DNA of 48,567 nt. It comes from Chloroflexota bacterium (GTDB lineage: Bacteria; Chloroflexota; Dormibacteria; Dormibacterales; Dormibacteraceae). The translations under genes and the position numbers were made by a program. Numbering within the stretch: the first letter of the stretch is position 1; every line of letters begins with the position of its first letter. The stretch spans positions 1 to 48,567 of the forward strand of contig VBEF01000054.1 in the NCBI GenBank assembly GCA_005881275.1. Direction: 5' to 3'. Below, in pieces: positions 42,058-48,567 of the stretch. Below the pieces are notes generated by a model, which saw only the letters and a list, made by a program, of their open reading frames with translations, was not told the origin of the DNA and searched no databases.

Positions 42058-42723
42058 CTACGGGCGCCGTTGGTCGGTCGTCATGAACGGACGGCCGCTG
42101 ACGTGCGCATCCATGGCGACCACGGCTTGCGCGCGCGTCCGGACATGAAGCTTCTTCAGCACCTGCTGGACGTGTTTGTTGATCGTGGTGATCGAAACCC
42201 CAAGGCGGGCTGCGATCTCCTTGTTGGTCTTGCCTCTCCTGAGCTCGCCCAGAACCTGCTGCTCCCGTCGGGTCAGAACCTTGGCCAGCGAAGTCTGCGT
42301 GAGGCGGCGTCCTGGTCCGTTGCTGAGGAGATCGCTAAACCCAAGCTTGCCAAAAGTTGGCGAAGACAGGCCCCGAATCGCCGCCATCATGTCCACGACC
42401 GGGAGGTCCTTCGGCAGGTAGCCGTTGGCTCCGGCTGCTCGAGAGGCGGCCGCCCACTCGAAGTCGAGCGAACCGGAAACGATGATCACGCGGACAGCTT
42501 CGGACTCTTCCCTGATCTTCCGGGTTGCCGCCAGCGCATCCTGGTCCGGACCCAGGTTTAGATCCATCAGGATCACGTCGACCGGGCTCTTGTCGAGCAT
42601 TTCGCCGAGCTCGTCGAGCGAACCGATGTCCCACAAGGTGACGAGATCAGGCTCACGCTCGAAGAGCCGAATCAAACCCAGTCGGAACACTGGGTGGTCA
42701 TCGACGATGCCTAGACGGATCAG
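42058..42723 (-). CDS. LuxR-type response regulator with probable CTG start
   Basis: The receiver carries Asp in VILMDLNLGPDQ, switch Ser in VIIVSGSLD and Lys in YLPKDLP. The HTH is LTRREQQVLGELRRGKTNKEIA with TTINKHVQQVLKKLHVRTRAQA. The first ATG/GTG/TTG in frame (GTG, 42690) would cut off the first strand and the acidic pair. Upstream, in frame and without a stop, the codons encode LIRLGIVDDHPVF, which restores the canonical start. No usual start codon exists between the stop at 42787-42789 and 42690. GGGAGGAG lies six bases before a CTG at 42723, so CTG is the likely start; ATC at 42720 is less likely. Confidence 0.85.
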   Translation of the reverse strand: MIRLGIVDDHPVFRLGLIRLFEREPDLVTLWDIGSLDELGEMLDKSPVDVILMDLNLGPDQDALAATRKIREESEAVRVIIVSGSLDFEWAAASRAAGANGYLPKDLPVVDMMAAIRGLSSPTFGKLGFSDLLSNGPGRRLTQTSLAKVLTRREQQVLGELRRGKTNKEIAARLGVSITTINKHVQQVLKKLHVRTRAQAVVAMDAHVSGRPFMTTDQRRP

Positions 42724-42799
42724 GCGGGGCTCCTCCCAGTTCGGTCCGAGAACGCGCTCGGGGGTCTCGTTGCACGATACACCGGACTAGACCTTCCGC

Positions 42800-43540
42800 T
42801 TACTGATTACCCGCCTCTACATCGATCACAAGCCGGTCTGGATTGCTCAGCCAGAACGCCCGGTAGCAGCCGGTCCCGTTGATGCCGAGGCCGAGCTGAA
42901 CCACTCCCTCGAAATCCTCAACGCGCTTGACCTCGACCAGGGTCGCGTAGCCCGTCACGATGTCGACCGATCCGTTGTACGCGCTGTGCAGGTCGGCCCC
43001 GTGGATCACGACGAGGATGCCGCTGCGGCCCTTGGTCGTCACCGACATTCCGCTGGGTGATTGCGTGAACGTGGTTCCGCTCTGGGGCTTGAGCTCGACG
43101 GCGCCGCTCGGGCCTCCATTGCTGAAGTCGATCGTCAGACGGTCGTAACCGGCGTGCGTCCCGCTCCGCAGGTCGCTCACGAAGGCGACCGGCTCGCTTG
43201 ACGGATGCTGTCCAGCCACGCTCGACGCGCAAACAAATGCAGGCAGCTGCGGCTCGGGAGAGGTGGACGGGCTGGGGCTTGGCGTCGCGCTTGGGCTCGC
43301 GGTCGGCACGCCGGGGCCCACGCTCGAGCTCGGGCGCCGCAACGGGTTGGCCACGAACAGCACGCCCACGAGGAGCACGGCGATGACGCACGCCGCCACG
43401 GTCGCGATCCAGAAAGGACCCCGAGCCTCCGGCGCCTGCGCGATCCCCGATCGGACGCGGTCCCGGAGCCCCGGGCTGGGCGACCCGCTCACCTGGTCGA
43501 AAGTGCTGTTCAGCTCGCGGCGGAAATCGTCATTGCTCAC
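42800..43540 (-). CDS. Probable membrane anti-sigma factor with AMIN-like extracytoplasmic domain
   Basis: The GTG at 43540 lies one base after the sigma-factor stop, with GAGGAGG upstream. A cytosolic N-terminus of about 70 residues (SNDDFRRELNSTFDQVSG and following) precedes one helix (FWIATVAACVIAVLLVGVLFVA), a Ser/Pro linker and a domain of about 120 residues: GYDRLTIDFSNGGP, KGRSGILVVIHGAD, CYRAFWLSNPDRLVIDV. The outer domain is paralogous to that at 708-1334. Gene order and topology fit an anti-sigma factor, though no zinc-binding HxxxCxxC motif is visible in the cytosolic part. The frame open to 43651 overlaps the sigma gene and is rejected. Confidence 0.75.
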   Translation of the reverse strand: MSNDDFRRELNSTFDQVSGSPSPGLRDRVRSGIAQAPEARGPFWIATVAACVIAVLLVGVLFVANPLRRPSSSVGPGVPTASPSATPSPSPSTSPEPQLPAFVCASSVAGQHPSSEPVAFVSDLRSGTHAGYDRLTIDFSNGGPSGAVELKPQSGTTFTQSPSGMSVTTKGRSGILVVIHGADLHSAYNGSVDIVTGYATLVEVKRVEDFEGVVQLGLGINGTGCYRAFWLSNPDRLVIDVEAGNQ

Positions 43541-43541
43541 G

Positions 43542-44075
43542 TCAGAAAACCTCCTCGATCGTGAGGTCGGCCCGCAGCCGCTTGGCGGCGCGGTAGATGC
43601 GTGACTTGGCGGCGGACGGCGACACGCGCAGCGTCCTTGCCACCTCGTCAAGTGGAAGGTCGAGGTAGAAGTGGAGAACCAGGGGGAGACGCTCGTCTGG
43701 CGTCAGCCGCATGAGCGCGCGGCGCAGGTCGGAGTGGCTTTCGCGATCGTCGGGCGCCTGCGCGGGAACGTCCGCAACCCTGATCACCGAGAACCAGCGT
43801 GTGCGGCGCGCCATGCGACATTCATTGGCCACGATCGAGAGGAACCACGCCCTGAGCGACTGGGCGTCGCCCCGAAGCTGGCGGAGCTTTCGCCACGCCT
43901 TGATCGAGGCCTCCTGGACCGCGTCCTCCGCCGCGCTTCGGTCGCCCAGCATCACCGCAGCCAGCCGGTAGGCCGGGTCGAGGAGGGGATCGATCAGCTG
44001 AGAAAAGGAGTCCAGGTCACCCTGAGCCGCCCGGGCCAGGATCTGGGGTCGTTGCTCCAACACCGCGGCAGACAT
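43542..44075 (-). CDS. ECF-type RNA polymerase sigma factor
   Basis: A 177-residue sigma-70 family protein with region 2 (FSQLIDPLLDPAYRLAAVMLGD, AEDAVQEASIKAWRKL, LRAWFLSIVANECR) and region 4 (LTPDERLPLVLHFYLDLPLDEVARTL, SPSAAKSRIYRAAKRLR). No region 3 and no C-terminal extension are present, so it is a minimal ECF factor. It is co-transcribed with the downstream membrane protein, its presumed anti-sigma factor. Promoters it recognises are unknown. Confidence 0.93.
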   Translation of the reverse strand: MSAAVLEQRPQILARAAQGDLDSFSQLIDPLLDPAYRLAAVMLGDRSAAEDAVQEASIKAWRKLRQLRGDAQSLRAWFLSIVANECRMARRTRWFSVIRVADVPAQAPDDRESHSDLRRALMRLTPDERLPLVLHFYLDLPLDEVARTLRVSPSAAKSRIYRAAKRLRADLTIEEVF

Positions 44076-44133
44076 ATTGCTGCTTGTTGGATGCGGGAAA
44101 TGGCCTGGCGGTTGCAGCCCGGGCGGCTCTGCT

Positions 44134-44652
44134 TCAGCTCCTCCGCCGCAAGGTTGGCGCTTCTGGAACAGGTTCGGGTGCCGAGGGACCCGCTTCCGGC
44201 GGCCGGTCGCTCAGGCCGCCCGGCGGCTCGGGGGGTCCTTCCCCTTCGTCCCGTCGCCTCCAGCGAAGCTTGGGAGGCCGGTCGCGACGGTACTCGCGAG
44301 CCCGTTCCGCAGCGATCTCGAAGTTCTCGCAGAACTTCTCGTTGCCGGTTTGAGACCGAAGCGACACGACGTCCTCGCGCAGCTCGTCCCAGTAGAGGTC
44401 GAAGGCGAACGCATCGAACAGCAGTGCCTCGGGGATGAGGCGGTGCAGGATCAGCACGCTGATCTCTTCGAACACGTGGGCCAGCAGGATGTAGTCTTCC
44501 GCCCCGAGCCTCTTTTTGAGGAGACGGCCGAAGGCGCTGGCGGTCGGCTCGCTGTGCAGCGTACCCATGATGCCGATGAAGATCTGGGCGTGCTCGGCGG
44601 AGACGCGACCGAAGTCGGGAGCAGGCGGGCGGGGATCGGTCGGGCTTCGCAT
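44134..44652 (-). CDS. Hypothetical soluble protein with Pro-rich tail
   Basis: 172 residues, starting at ATG 44652. The first 120 are predicted mostly helical (EHAQIFIGIMGTLHSE, RLLKKRLGAEDYILLAHVFEE, LILHRLIPEALLFDAFAFDLYWDEL). The last 50 are rich in Pro, Glu and Arg. The pattern faintly resembles DUF4760-like proteins, but I would not assign a family. It sits upstream of the sigma factor on the same strand with a 58-base gap. Base composition is like its neighbours. Confidence 0.6.
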   Translation of the reverse strand: MRSPTDPRPPAPDFGRVSAEHAQIFIGIMGTLHSEPTASAFGRLLKKRLGAEDYILLAHVFEEISVLILHRLIPEALLFDAFAFDLYWDELREDVVSLRSQTGNEKFCENFEIAAERAREYRRDRPPKLRWRRRDEGEGPPEPPGGLSDRPPEAGPSAPEPVPEAPTLRRRS

Positions 44653-44768
44653 CTGGCCTTAGGCCTTCACCCTAAACCAAGGGCTCGGCCCTGGGGCTGG
44701 TCCCCCATCCGCCGGGCCTGTGCACGATGTCTTGCAACAGGTGTCCTCGATGTCCTGAGACATGACAT

Positions 44769-44860
44769 TGGCGGACGGGGTGGGATTCGAACCCACGAGG
44801 CCCTTGCGGGCCTACGGCATTTCCAGTGCCGCGCCCTCGACCGAGCTAGGCGACCCGTCC
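44769..44860 (-). tRNA. tRNA-Ser (anticodon GGA)
   Basis: The minus strand folds into a full cloverleaf of about 92 bases. The acceptor stem is GGACGGG/CCCGTCC with discriminator G and an encoded CCA at 44771-44769. The anticodon stem CGGCA/TGCCG encloses the loop CTGGAAA, giving anticodon GGA. A long variable arm (GGCCCGCAAGGGCC) is diagnostic for a class II tRNA. The T arm is GTGGG-TTCGAAT-CCCAC. Confidence 0.95.
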
Positions 44861-45004
44861 GCGACCATTCTGCCAAGTACCAAGAACGCCTAGCTCGGTC
44901 GACCGCCGCAGTCCTATCGTGGAGCGCCGATCAGCGGTGCAGCGGCGGGCTCGACCGTGCGACCCGTCCGACGAGGCCCATTGTGCCAACACCCGATACC
45001 TCGC

Positions 45005-45709
45005 TCAGGCTGTGCGAGCGGTCCCGGATGGCCGGCCGATGGCCTTTGGGCCCTCCGGTCCCGCAACTATCACCGTGTCCGTCATGTCCACGAACAACCC
45101 GTGCTCCACGACGCCCGTCACCTTCTTCAGCTCGAAGCCGAAATCGGCGGGATTCTTGATCCCTCCGTCGACCGTCACGTCGAGGATCAGGTTGCCGTTG
45201 TCGGTGACGTAGGGCACCTCTTCTCCACCTCGCAAGACCAGGCTCACTCCCAGCGCAGTCAATCGTTCAGCGGTCGAGCGCCACAGGAACGGCAGCACCT
45301 CGACGGGCAGGACGCCGGCGCCCAGCTGCTTGACGAGCTTCGAGTCGTCGACCACGACCACGAACCGCTTCGACGCGGCGGCGACGAGCTTCTCGCGGGA
45401 AAGGGCGCCGCCCCGGCCCTTGATCAGGTTGAGCGCTGGATCGACCTCATCGGCCCCATCAACAGACAGGTCGATCTGGCCGACCAGCTCCGTGAGGATC
45501 GGAATGCCCAGCCCCGCCGCCAGCTCCGCGGTCGCTCGCGACGTGGGCACCCCGCGCACCTTCATCCCCTTGGCGACCCGGCGGCCCAAGCCCTCGGTGA
45601 AGAAACGGGCCGTCGTCCCGCTGCCAAGGCCGACCAGCATCCCGTCCTGGACCAGGTCGAGCGCCTTTTCCGCGGCTGCCTTCTTGTATCCGTCAGTCAA
45701 GGGCTTCAT
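45005..45709 (-). CDS. rpiA: Ribose-5-phosphate isomerase A
   Basis: 234 residues. RpiA signatures: VGLGSGTTARFF near the N-terminus, IDLSVDGADEVDPALNLIKGRGGALSREK with the catalytic Asp-Gly-Ala-Asp-Glu segment, VDDSKLVKQLG, LPVEVLPF and TDNGNLILDV. It interconverts ribose-5-phosphate and ribulose-5-phosphate in the non-oxidative pentose phosphate pathway. It overlaps rpe by 17 bases, so the two are coupled. The C-terminus (EGPKAIGRPSGTARTA) extends slightly beyond the usual end. Confidence 0.95.
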   Translation of the reverse strand: MKPLTDGYKKAAAEKALDLVQDGMLVGLGSGTTARFFTEGLGRRVAKGMKVRGVPTSRATAELAAGLGIPILTELVGQIDLSVDGADEVDPALNLIKGRGGALSREKLVAAASKRFVVVVDDSKLVKQLGAGVLPVEVLPFLWRSTAERLTALGVSLVLRGGEEVPYVTDNGNLILDVTVDGGIKNPADFGFELKKVTGVVEHGLFVDMTDTVIVAGPEGPKAIGRPSGTARTA

Positions 45710-46343
45710 GGATCGCCTTGATGCCGGCGGCCACCCCGCCCTTGTAGCCGTAAACCGAGCTGCCCGCGACGAGCACGCTCGCGCCCGCGGCCACGACCAG
45801 CGGCGCGGACCTGGCGTCGATGCCGCCGTCGACCTCGATCTCGATCTCTTGTGACAAGGCGCGCAGCCGCCGGATCTTTTCGGGGCTCCGCGGGATGAAT
45901 TTCTGGCCGCCGAATCCCGGCTCGACCGTCATCACGTTGACCAGGTCGATGTAGGGCAGGATCTCGCGCAGGTCCTCGATGGGGGTGGCGGGGTTGATCG
46001 CGACACCCGCCTTGGCGCCCAGCTCCTTGATCCTCTGGACCGTCCGGAAAAGGGAGCTGGTTGCCTCCACCTGGACCTCGATCAAAGTTGCGCCGGCCTT
46101 CGCGAACGCCTCGAGGAACAGCTCGGGTCGCTCGATCATCAGGTGCGCTTCGATGGGAAGCTTGGTCGCCCGGCGCACGGCCTCGACCACCAGCGGTCCG
46201 AAGGTGAGGTTCGGGACGAAGTGACCGTCCATCACGTCGACCTGGATGCGATCGGCGTCGGCCTCCTCTGCCTCCTTGACCTGCTCCGCCAGTCGACCGA
46301 CGTCGGCGGAGAGGATGGAAGGGACAATCTCAATCCGAGGCAT
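45693..46343 (-). CDS. rpe: Ribulose-phosphate 3-epimerase
   Basis: 216-residue TIM barrel with IVPSILSADVGRL, VDVMDGHFVPNLTFGP (metal-binding Asp and His), AHLMIERPE, VAINPATPIEDL, VNVMTVEPGFGGQKFIP (catalytic Asp replaced in context by the usual MTVEPG strand) and IEVDGGIDARSAP. The His usual in the VHxEA strand is Gln here (IEVQVEA). It epimerises ribulose-5-phosphate to xylulose-5-phosphate. ATG at 46343; a perfect hairpin lies just upstream. Confidence 0.95.
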   Translation of the reverse strand: MPRIEIVPSILSADVGRLAEQVKEAEEADADRIQVDVMDGHFVPNLTFGPLVVEAVRRATKLPIEAHLMIERPELFLEAFAKAGATLIEVQVEATSSLFRTVQRIKELGAKAGVAINPATPIEDLREILPYIDLVNVMTVEPGFGGQKFIPRSPEKIRRLRALSQEIEIEVDGGIDARSAPLVVAAGASVLVAGSSVYGYKGGVAAGIKAIHEALD

Positions 46344-46353
46344 CAGTCACTCC

Positions 46354-46373
46354 GCCATTCGGGCACGAATGGC
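46354..46373. repeat. Perfect hairpin upstream of rpe
   Basis: GCCATTCG (46354-46361) and CGAATGGC (46366-46373) form an 8-bp stem with a GGCA loop, 11 bases before the rpe start. A partial second copy (CGCCATTCGAGCC) lies near 46396. It may terminate pgl transcription or affect rpe translation. Confidence 0.4.
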
Positions 46374-46448
46374 CAGGTCCGGGGCCGCGGATTGCGCCAT
46401 TCGAGCCCAATTGGTCGATTAGATCGGGAATCAGTGACCCCTTTGATC

Positions 46449-47093
46449 TCATTGACCCGCGGCGGCTCGGTCGATCAGCCATCGTGCGTTCGGAATCATC
46501 CCGGATGGGGATTCGCCTCGCCGGGCAAGCGCCACCGCTTCGGCCTTGCCCTTCCCGGTCGCCAGGATCAGCACCCGCCCCGCATCGCGAAACGCTTCGA
46601 GCGTGAGGGTCACCCGCTGGGGCGGCGGCTTGGGCGAGTCGTGGATGCCAACGGTCAGGCCGTCGGAGTGCAGCGCCGGGTGACCGGGGAACAGCGACCC
46701 GATGTGCCCGTCCTCCCCCACCCCCTGCAGCACGAAGTCCAGAGGCGCAGCGTTGGCCACCACCTCCGCATACTCGTCCGCGCCCTCGTCCGGCCCGAGC
46801 TCGGCGGGGATGCGATAGACCGTCGCCGGCAGCACCCGGTCCAGCAGCGTCTCTTTCGCCATGCGGTAGTTGCTGTCCGGGTGGTCTGGCGGCACGCAGC
46901 GCTCGTCGCCGAAAAGGACGGCGACCCTGCCCCACTCCACGTCAAGCTCGGTCAGCAGCTCGTAGCAGCGCTTGGGCGTCGTGCCCCCCGCGAGGACGAG
47001 CGAGCGGGCTCCACCGCGCAGCGCCTCGGCGATCTCCGCCGCCGCGGCTTCCGCAACGTCCTCCGCGGTGGCGAGAACTATGAAGTCGCTCAA
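46449..47093 (-). CDS. pgl: 6-phosphogluconolactonase
   Basis: 214 residues of the DevB/NagB-related family: LVLAGGTTPKRCYELL, VLFGDERCVPPDHPDSNYRMAKE, LDFVLQGVGEDGHIGSLFPG with the expected GEDGHIASLFPG-type motif, and late VTLTLEAFRDAGRVLILATGKGKAEAV. It hydrolyses 6-phosphogluconolactone in the oxidative pentose phosphate pathway. The start is TTG at 47093 with GGGAGGG five bases upstream. It follows opcA by 82 bases. Confidence 0.95.
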   Translation of the reverse strand: MSDFIVLATAEDVAEAAAAEIAEALRGGARSLVLAGGTTPKRCYELLTELDVEWGRVAVLFGDERCVPPDHPDSNYRMAKETLLDRVLPATVYRIPAELGPDEGADEYAEVVANAAPLDFVLQGVGEDGHIGSLFPGHPALHSDGLTVGIHDSPKPPPQRVTLTLEAFRDAGRVLILATGKGKAEAVALARRGESPSGMIPNARWLIDRAAAGQ

Positions 47094-47175
47094 AGTCGCC
47101 CTCCCACCCTACCCTAGCCCGTGATGGAGGCACCATGAGCCGGCCGTGTGCCGAGATCGAGAGTCTGCTGCTACC

Positions 47176-48549
47176 TCAGAACCTTTCCACGAGCTCGGCG
47201 GCCGACGCCAGGGACCGGTTGTAGACCTCGTCGTGCGTTCCGGTCGACAGCAGGTCGAGGAGAAGAGAAGGCACGTCTTCCGCGTCGAGCTGCTGCACGT
47301 GCCGGAGAGGCGTGCCCTCTCCGACCTCGATGATCGTCAGGAGCACGCGGGTCGAGTCTGAGCGGCGGCGCTCGAATGTGAACACGGTCGACGGCCGCGG
47401 TCGGTTCTCGCCCGGCGCCTCACCGGTCGCCGTGTGATGCAGCGAATCCATGTTCTCGTGCAGCACGTCGCGATGCCATTCCGCGCGCCGTTCTGCAAGC
47501 TCGACGCCCGCGTCGTCCTCGCCGCCGCTCGTGTGCAGTGTTCGATACGAAGGCTCCTGCACGGTGCGCCCGCGCTCGGGATCGTGCTGCACCGACAATC
47601 GGAAGGTCGTCCCGCGCGCGACCCCGGCGATCCGGACCGCGCTGATCTCGCCGGCCGCGAGGTGCTGCTTCTGCACCGACCGGAACGCCACCTCGATCGG
47701 CCGCCCACCCGCCTCGTAGTGAGCCACCACCACGCCGCCGGTTCCTGCCGCCGCACGCTTGAGCGTCCAGCCCAGCGCGGACGCCATCCACCCGGTCATC
47801 AGGGATGCCGCGATCCGGTTGCCCCGCCCTTCGCCTTCGTAGTCGACCCCCACCTCGGAGATGCCGCTGAGGAAGGCGCGACGGTCGCGCGGGGTGAAGA
47901 ACTGCGCGATGCTCTCGCGCCAGGGCTTGAGCCGCGCCCACTGCATGTCGCCGAGGCCCATGCGGCGGTGAGCCACCTTCAGCAGTTCAGAGAGACCGCG
48001 AAAAGTGTGATACGGGCGCTCGAACTGCGCCGAGTCGACAACGAGGCCGTCGCATATCCGCAGCGCTTCGAGCAGCTCGCGCTTGTCGAAGGGCGGTGTT
48101 CCCATCCACCAGAGATACGTCGGCACCCCGCTGACGAGCAAGGGATCGACAAGCGCGTCGAGGTGATCCGCGGCCGCTCCGCGGACATGTAGGGTGACGA
48201 TCTCGCACTCCGTCGCGCAGGCCACCTCGGACCTCTGGACCTCGGTGGTGATCCACGCCTCGAGGTGACCGCTATGCAGTTCCGCGTCCTCGCGAATGAC
48301 AATCGACTGCGCCGGATGCTGGGCGCTGATCGCGCGGGACGTGCCTACCGCCAGGTGCTCCTGCGAGGAGCTGGACACCGCGCTGATCAGCGTCATCACG
48401 CAGCTCCGCGGATGCGGATGCTCGTCGTCGCCGGCCTCCGTGCGAGAGAACTTGTCCCGGATCTGGGTCAGTGCCTCGAGCACGTCGCGAATCGTCACGT
48501 CCTCCCCGTGCCACTCCGGGCTGACCTCAGGTTCGATCGTCGTGCTCAT
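47176..48549 (-). CDS. opcA: Glucose-6-phosphate dehydrogenase assembly protein OpcA
   Basis: About 457 residues with OpcA landmarks: VLEALTQIRDKFSRTEAGDD, HPRSCVMTLISAVS, VTLHVRGAAADHLDALVDPLLVSGVPTYLWWMGTPPF, GLVVDSAQFERPYHTFRGLSELL, DMQWARLKPWRESIAQFF and C-terminal LLLDLLSTGTHDEVYNRSL. OpcA promotes assembly and redox control of glucose-6-phosphate dehydrogenase in cyanobacteria and actinobacteria. zwf is expected just beyond the right edge of the window. The ATG at 48549 has GGGAG 11 bases upstream; a GTG at 48561 overlaps that site and is less likely. Confidence 0.93.
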   Translation of the reverse strand: MSTTIEPEVSPEWHGEDVTIRDVLEALTQIRDKFSRTEAGDDEHPHPRSCVMTLISAVSSSSQEHLAVGTSRAISAQHPAQSIVIREDAELHSGHLEAWITTEVQRSEVACATECEIVTLHVRGAAADHLDALVDPLLVSGVPTYLWWMGTPPFDKRELLEALRICDGLVVDSAQFERPYHTFRGLSELLKVAHRRMGLGDMQWARLKPWRESIAQFFTPRDRRAFLSGISEVGVDYEGEGRGNRIAASLMTGWMASALGWTLKRAAAGTGGVVVAHYEAGGRPIEVAFRSVQKQHLAAGEISAVRIAGVARGTTFRLSVQHDPERGRTVQEPSYRTLHTSGGEDDAGVELAERRAEWHRDVLHENMDSLHHTATGEAPGENRPRPSTVFTFERRRSDSTRVLLTIIEVGEGTPLRHVQQLDAEDVPSLLLDLLSTGTHDEVYNRSLASAAELVERF

Positions 48550-48567
48550 GGCCTGTGCCACTCCCTG

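Noticed and set aside
44740-44768. ATGTC-CTGA-GACAT inverted repeat beside tRNA-Ser as an integration site
   Set aside because: No integrase gene and no duplicated tRNA 3' end in the window; five-base arms are too short to weigh.

Overview
This is about 48.6 kb of GC-rich bacterial DNA. It carries a surface-polysaccharide operon, a type IV pilus locus, a group of two-component and sigma-factor regulators, and a pentose-phosphate gene set. OpcA beside pgl, rpe and rpiA, secreted proteins with Pro/Ser/Thr-rich linkers, and pilus genes without a secretin suggest a cell without a classical outer membrane. A soil Chloroflexota/Dormibacterota-like or actinobacterial-grade lineage fits. This is inference from gene content; no marker phylogeny was possible.

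Region 1 (1-6608): a partial secreted beta-helix-like protein, a membrane-anchored AMIN-like protein, a small two-helix membrane protein, and a 1479-residue secreted phosphoesterase with nine PKD domains and a C-terminal membrane anchor. Region 2 (7059-26154, all +): about 19 kb of tightly coupled genes, many overlapping by 1-8 bases. They encode a Wzz-like protein, a DegT aminotransferase, a CapD/PglF-like dehydratase, a GT4 glycosyltransferase, an HPr-kinase-like P-loop protein, a divergent RtcB-like protein, a 56-residue membrane peptide, an O-antigen ligase/polymerase-like protein, a flippase fused to a phosphoglycosyl transferase, a frameshifted phosphoesterase/FN3 protein, GlmS and a third phosphoesterase. 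Together they could make an amino-sugar nucleotide, start the repeat unit on the lipid carrier, flip it, polymerise it and control its length. GlmS would supply precursor. Region 3 (26065-29292, -): an APH-like kinase and a second Wzz/BY-kinase pair.

Region 4 (29554-38245): pilT on +, and on - an operon pilB-pilC-three minor pilins-pilM-PilN-like stub, followed by pilA and a truncated prepilin peptidase. PilB lacks the segment that normally holds the His box. Region 5 (38352-44652): three LuxR-type response regulators, two soluble histidine kinases, a small membrane protein between the kinases, an ECF sigma factor and a membrane protein that is probably its anti-sigma partner. Region 6 (44769-48549, -): tRNA-Ser(GGA), rpiA, rpe, pgl and opcA.

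The most unusual points are: the RtcB-like protein, which keeps the Cys/His metal and guanylylation residues but lies in a glycan operon beside an HPrK-like kinase; the flippase-phosphoglycosyl-transferase fusion; the PilB without a His box; and a TGTCCCG/CGGGACA element recurring in the intergenic regions of the regulatory, pilus and secreted-protein genes.
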